In this document: positions 55,100-56,919 of the stretch, piece after piece
How positions within the stretch are numbered: position 1 is the stretch's first letter
Layout: the number at the start of each line of letters is the position of its first letter
Assembly (NCBI GenBank): GCA_025869435.1
Contig: JAOZVS010000112.1
Coordinates: 1 to 56,919, forward strand
Source: Zavarzinia sp.
GTDB lineage: Bacteria; Pseudomonadota; Alphaproteobacteria; Zavarziniales; Zavarziniaceae
Length of the DNA: 56,919 nucleotides
Direction of reading: 5' to 3'
Notes under the pieces: model-generated
Databases searched by the model: none
What the model saw: the letters and a program-made list of their open reading frames with translations, nothing else
What the model was told of the DNA's origin: nothing
Translations under genes and position numbers: made by a program

Positions 55100-56919
55100 G
55101 CATCGGCATCGACGCCTCGCCCCTTCTGCCCCTGTGGCTGATCGCGGTCGCCGCCCTGCTGCTGCTGGTGCCGACGGGCCTCGCGCTGTGGCGGCGCGGC
55201 CGGGGCGCCCTCTTGCGCCTGCTGCTCGGCCTTGCGCTGCTCGCCGTGCTGATCAACCCGATCGCCAGCGAGGAGACGCGCCGCGGCCTCGACGATATCC
55301 TGCTGCTCGCGGTCGATCGCTCGCCCAGCCAGCAATTGGGCACCCGCCCGGCCGAGACCGAGGCGGCCCTCGCGAGCCTTCGCCAGAAACTCGCCCGCCT
55401 GCAGGGCATCGAAGTTCGGGAGGTGAGCGTGGGCGCCGATCCCGCCGGCACGCTGCTGATGGGCGCGGTCGGCCAGGCCCTCGCCGATATTCCGCGCGAC
55501 CGCCTCGCCGGGGTCATCGCCCTGTCCGACGGCCGCGCCGCCGATGCCGGGACGCCGCCGCCGGGGCTGGAAGCGCCCTTCCACCTTCTGGCGACCGGCA
55601 GGCCCGGCGAGCGCGACCGCCGCGTCACCATCCTCGAAGCGCCGTCCTATGCCGTCATCGACAAGGAGGTGTCCATCCGCCTGCGCGTCGATGACGCCGA
55701 AGCGGGCGAGCGCATCGCCGGCATTCCGGCCCGCGTCACCATCGCCGCCGACGGCCGCCCGCCGGTAACGCGCGAGGTGCCGGTGGGCACGCCGGTGACG
55801 ATCGAGGTCACCCCCAAGAAGCGCGGCCCCAATATCTTCGAGATCGCCGTCGCCCCCGGCCCGGCCGAACTGACCCCGGCCAACAACACCGCCATCGTCT
55901 CGATCAACGGCATCCGCGACCGCTTACGCGTGCTGCTCGTCTCGGGCGAGCCGCATATGGGCGAGCGGGCCTGGCGCAACATCCTGAAGTCCGATCCGTC
56001 CGTCGACCTCGTCCATTTCACCATCCTGCGCCCGCCCCAGAAGCAGGACGCGACGCCGGTGAACGAGCTGTCGCTGATCGCCTTCCCGACCCGCGAGCTG
56101 TTCGAGGAGCGGCTGTCGGATTTCGACCTCGTCATCTTCGACCGCTACCGCCAGCGCGGCATCCTGCCGTCCAATTATCTCGGCAATGTCGTCGACTATG
56201 TGGAAAACGGCGGCGCCCTGATGATCGCCGCCAGCCCCGACGCGGACGAGCCCTTGAGCCTCTTCGCCGGCATCCTGTCGGACGTGTTGCCGGCCCGGCC
56301 GCGCGGCCCCGATGTCAGCGCGGCGTTCCGGCCCGCGCTGACCGCCGCCGGCCGGCGCCATCCGGTCACCGCCGACCTGCCGGGCGCGGGACCGCCGGGT
56401 GGGGAGCCGGGCTGGGGCCGCTGGCTGCGCATGTCGGATCTCGAGGCGCAATCGGGCACCACGGTGATGACCGGCGCCGGCAACCGCCCGCTGCTGATCC
56501 TCGACCGGGTGGGACGGGGCCGCGTCGCCCTCCTCGCCTCGGACGAAGCCTGGCTGTGGCAGCGCGGCTTCGAGGGCGGCGGCCCGCAAGCCGAATTGCT
56601 GCGCCGGATCGCCCATTGGTCGATGCAGGAACCCGATCTCGAAGAGGAAGACCTGCGCGCCCATGTCCAAGACGGCACCATCGCGATCGAGCGCCGCAGC
56701 CTGTCGCCCCAGCCGCCCCCGGTCGATGTCGAAGCGCCATCGGGCCGCAGCCGCAACATCCGCCTGACCGACCATGACGACGGCATCGCCACCGCCAGCA
56801 TCGCCGCCGACGAGGCCGGCCTGTGGCATGTCTCGGATGGCACGCGGGTGGTCAGCGTCGCGGTCGGCGATACCGGCGGGCGCGAGATGGCGGATGTCCG
56901 CGCGACCACGGACACGCTC
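55096..56919 (+). CDS. Membrane protein of the MoxR cluster, glutamine-amidotransferase-like domain (3' cut)
   Basis: 608 residues in the window, running off the edge. Two N-terminal helices (LLPLWLIAVAALLLLVPTGLALW, LLRLLLGLALLAVLINPIA), then a VWA-like region (ILLLAVDRSPSQQLG), a beta-sandwich, and a class I amidotransferase-like region (RLRVLLVSGEPHMGERAWRNIL, DLVIFDRYRQRGILPSNYLGNVVDYVENGGALMIAASPDA). I do not see a catalytic Cys, so it is likely non-enzymatic. Overlaps the DUF4159 stop (ATGA). Confidence 0.87.
   Translation, partial: MSIGIDASPLLPLWLIAVAALLLLVPTGLALWRRGRGALLRLLLGLALLAVLINPIASEETRRGLDDILLLAVDRSPSQQLGTRPAETEAALASLRQKLARLQGIEVREVSVGADPAGTLLMGAVGQALADIPRDRLAGVIALSDGRAADAGTPPPGLEAPFHLLATGRPGERDRRVTILEAPSYAVIDKEVSIRLRVDDAEAGERIAGIPARVTIAADGRPPVTREVPVGTPVTIEVTPKKRGPNIFEIAVAPGPAELTPANNTAIVSINGIRDRLRVLLVSGEPHMGERAWRNILKSDPSVDLVHFTILRPPQKQDATPVNELSLIAFPTRELFEERLSDFDLVIFDRYRQRGILPSNYLGNVVDYVENGGALMIAASPDADEPLSLFAGILSDVLPARPRGPDVSAAFRPALTAAGRRHPVTADLPGAGPPGGEPGWGRWLRMSDLEAQSGTTVMTGAGNRPLLILDRVGRGRVALLASDEAWLWQRGFEGGGPQAELLRRIAHWSMQEPDLEEEDLRAHVQDGTIAIERRSLSPQPPPVDVEAPSGRSRNIRLTDHDDGIATASIAADEAGLWHVSDGTRVVSVAVGDTGGREMADVRATTDTL

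Overview
The window is a gene-dense, very GC-rich piece of chromosome from an alphaproteobacterium. Several things point there: the block rpmH-rnpA-yidD-yidC-engB-argB, a System I (Ccm) cytochrome c maturation operon with a separate ccmI, an alphaproteobacterial sdhCDAB operon, the dapF-mtaB-ftsY-yciB string, a DUF6111/DUF1285 housekeeping operon, and a mesaconyl-CoA hydratase/malyl-CoA lyase pair typical of the ethylmalonyl-CoA pathway. A free-living, flagellated, aerobic member of the Rhodospirillales and relatives (for example something like Zavarzinia) fits best. That placement is a guess from gene content, not a search result.

Layout. 1-3.3 kb: 5' part of a giant RTX (calcium-binding repeat) protein on the minus strand, cut by the window edge. 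3.6-8.0 kb: rpmH, rnpA, yidD, yidC, engB, argB on the plus strand. 8.0-10.7 kb: glutaminase (minus) facing a soluble chemoreceptor with a duplicated sensor module (plus). 10.7-14.2 kb: sdhC-sdhD-sdhA-sdhB (minus). 14.4-16.3 kb: CoA-ester lyase and mesaconyl-CoA hydratase (minus), divergent from pdxY-dapF-mtaB-ftsY-yciB (plus, 16.5-21.0 kb). 21.0-29.7 kb: a long minus-strand run, echA-like crotonase, ccmA, B, C, D, E, F, G, H, I, a small unknown gene and a NUDIX hydrolase. 29.9-32.6 kb: acnA. 32.7-34.4 kb: a lone Fic-family gene preceded by an array of helically phased direct repeats. 34.4-36.4 kb: divergent aldo/keto reductase and LysR regulator. 36.5-40.7 kb: TTC38-like TPR protein, orphan TAXI binding protein, exported SH3-like protein, rhomboid protease. 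40.7-44.1 kb: RNA methyltransferase, TlyA, MATE exporter (minus). 44.3-46.2 kb: queE-queC-queD (preQ0 synthesis). 46.4-50.4 kb: AruH-like aminotransferase, then an operon DUF1285-CoA pyrophosphatase-DUF6111-cca (minus). 50.5 kb to the end: a MoxR-DUF58-DUF4159-membrane protein cluster (plus), the last gene cut by the edge.

Most of the window is core metabolism and cell-envelope housekeeping packed into tightly overlapping operons (many ATGA/GTGA stop-start overlaps). The parts that stand out as unexplained are regulatory or repetitive: (i) five direct repeats upstream of fic whose spacings are all multiples of 10 bp and which bracket a perfect TATAAT box; (ii) a dispersed inverted-repeat element found at five places, one copy lying inside the coding sequence for the signal peptide of CcmH; (iii) a mirrored divergent promoter with a 16-bp perfect palindrome over the -10 box between the CoA-lyase and pdxY; (iv) two genes (dapF, moxR) whose best promoters imply leaderless mRNAs. 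I saw no tRNA, rRNA, CRISPR array, insertion sequence or prophage.
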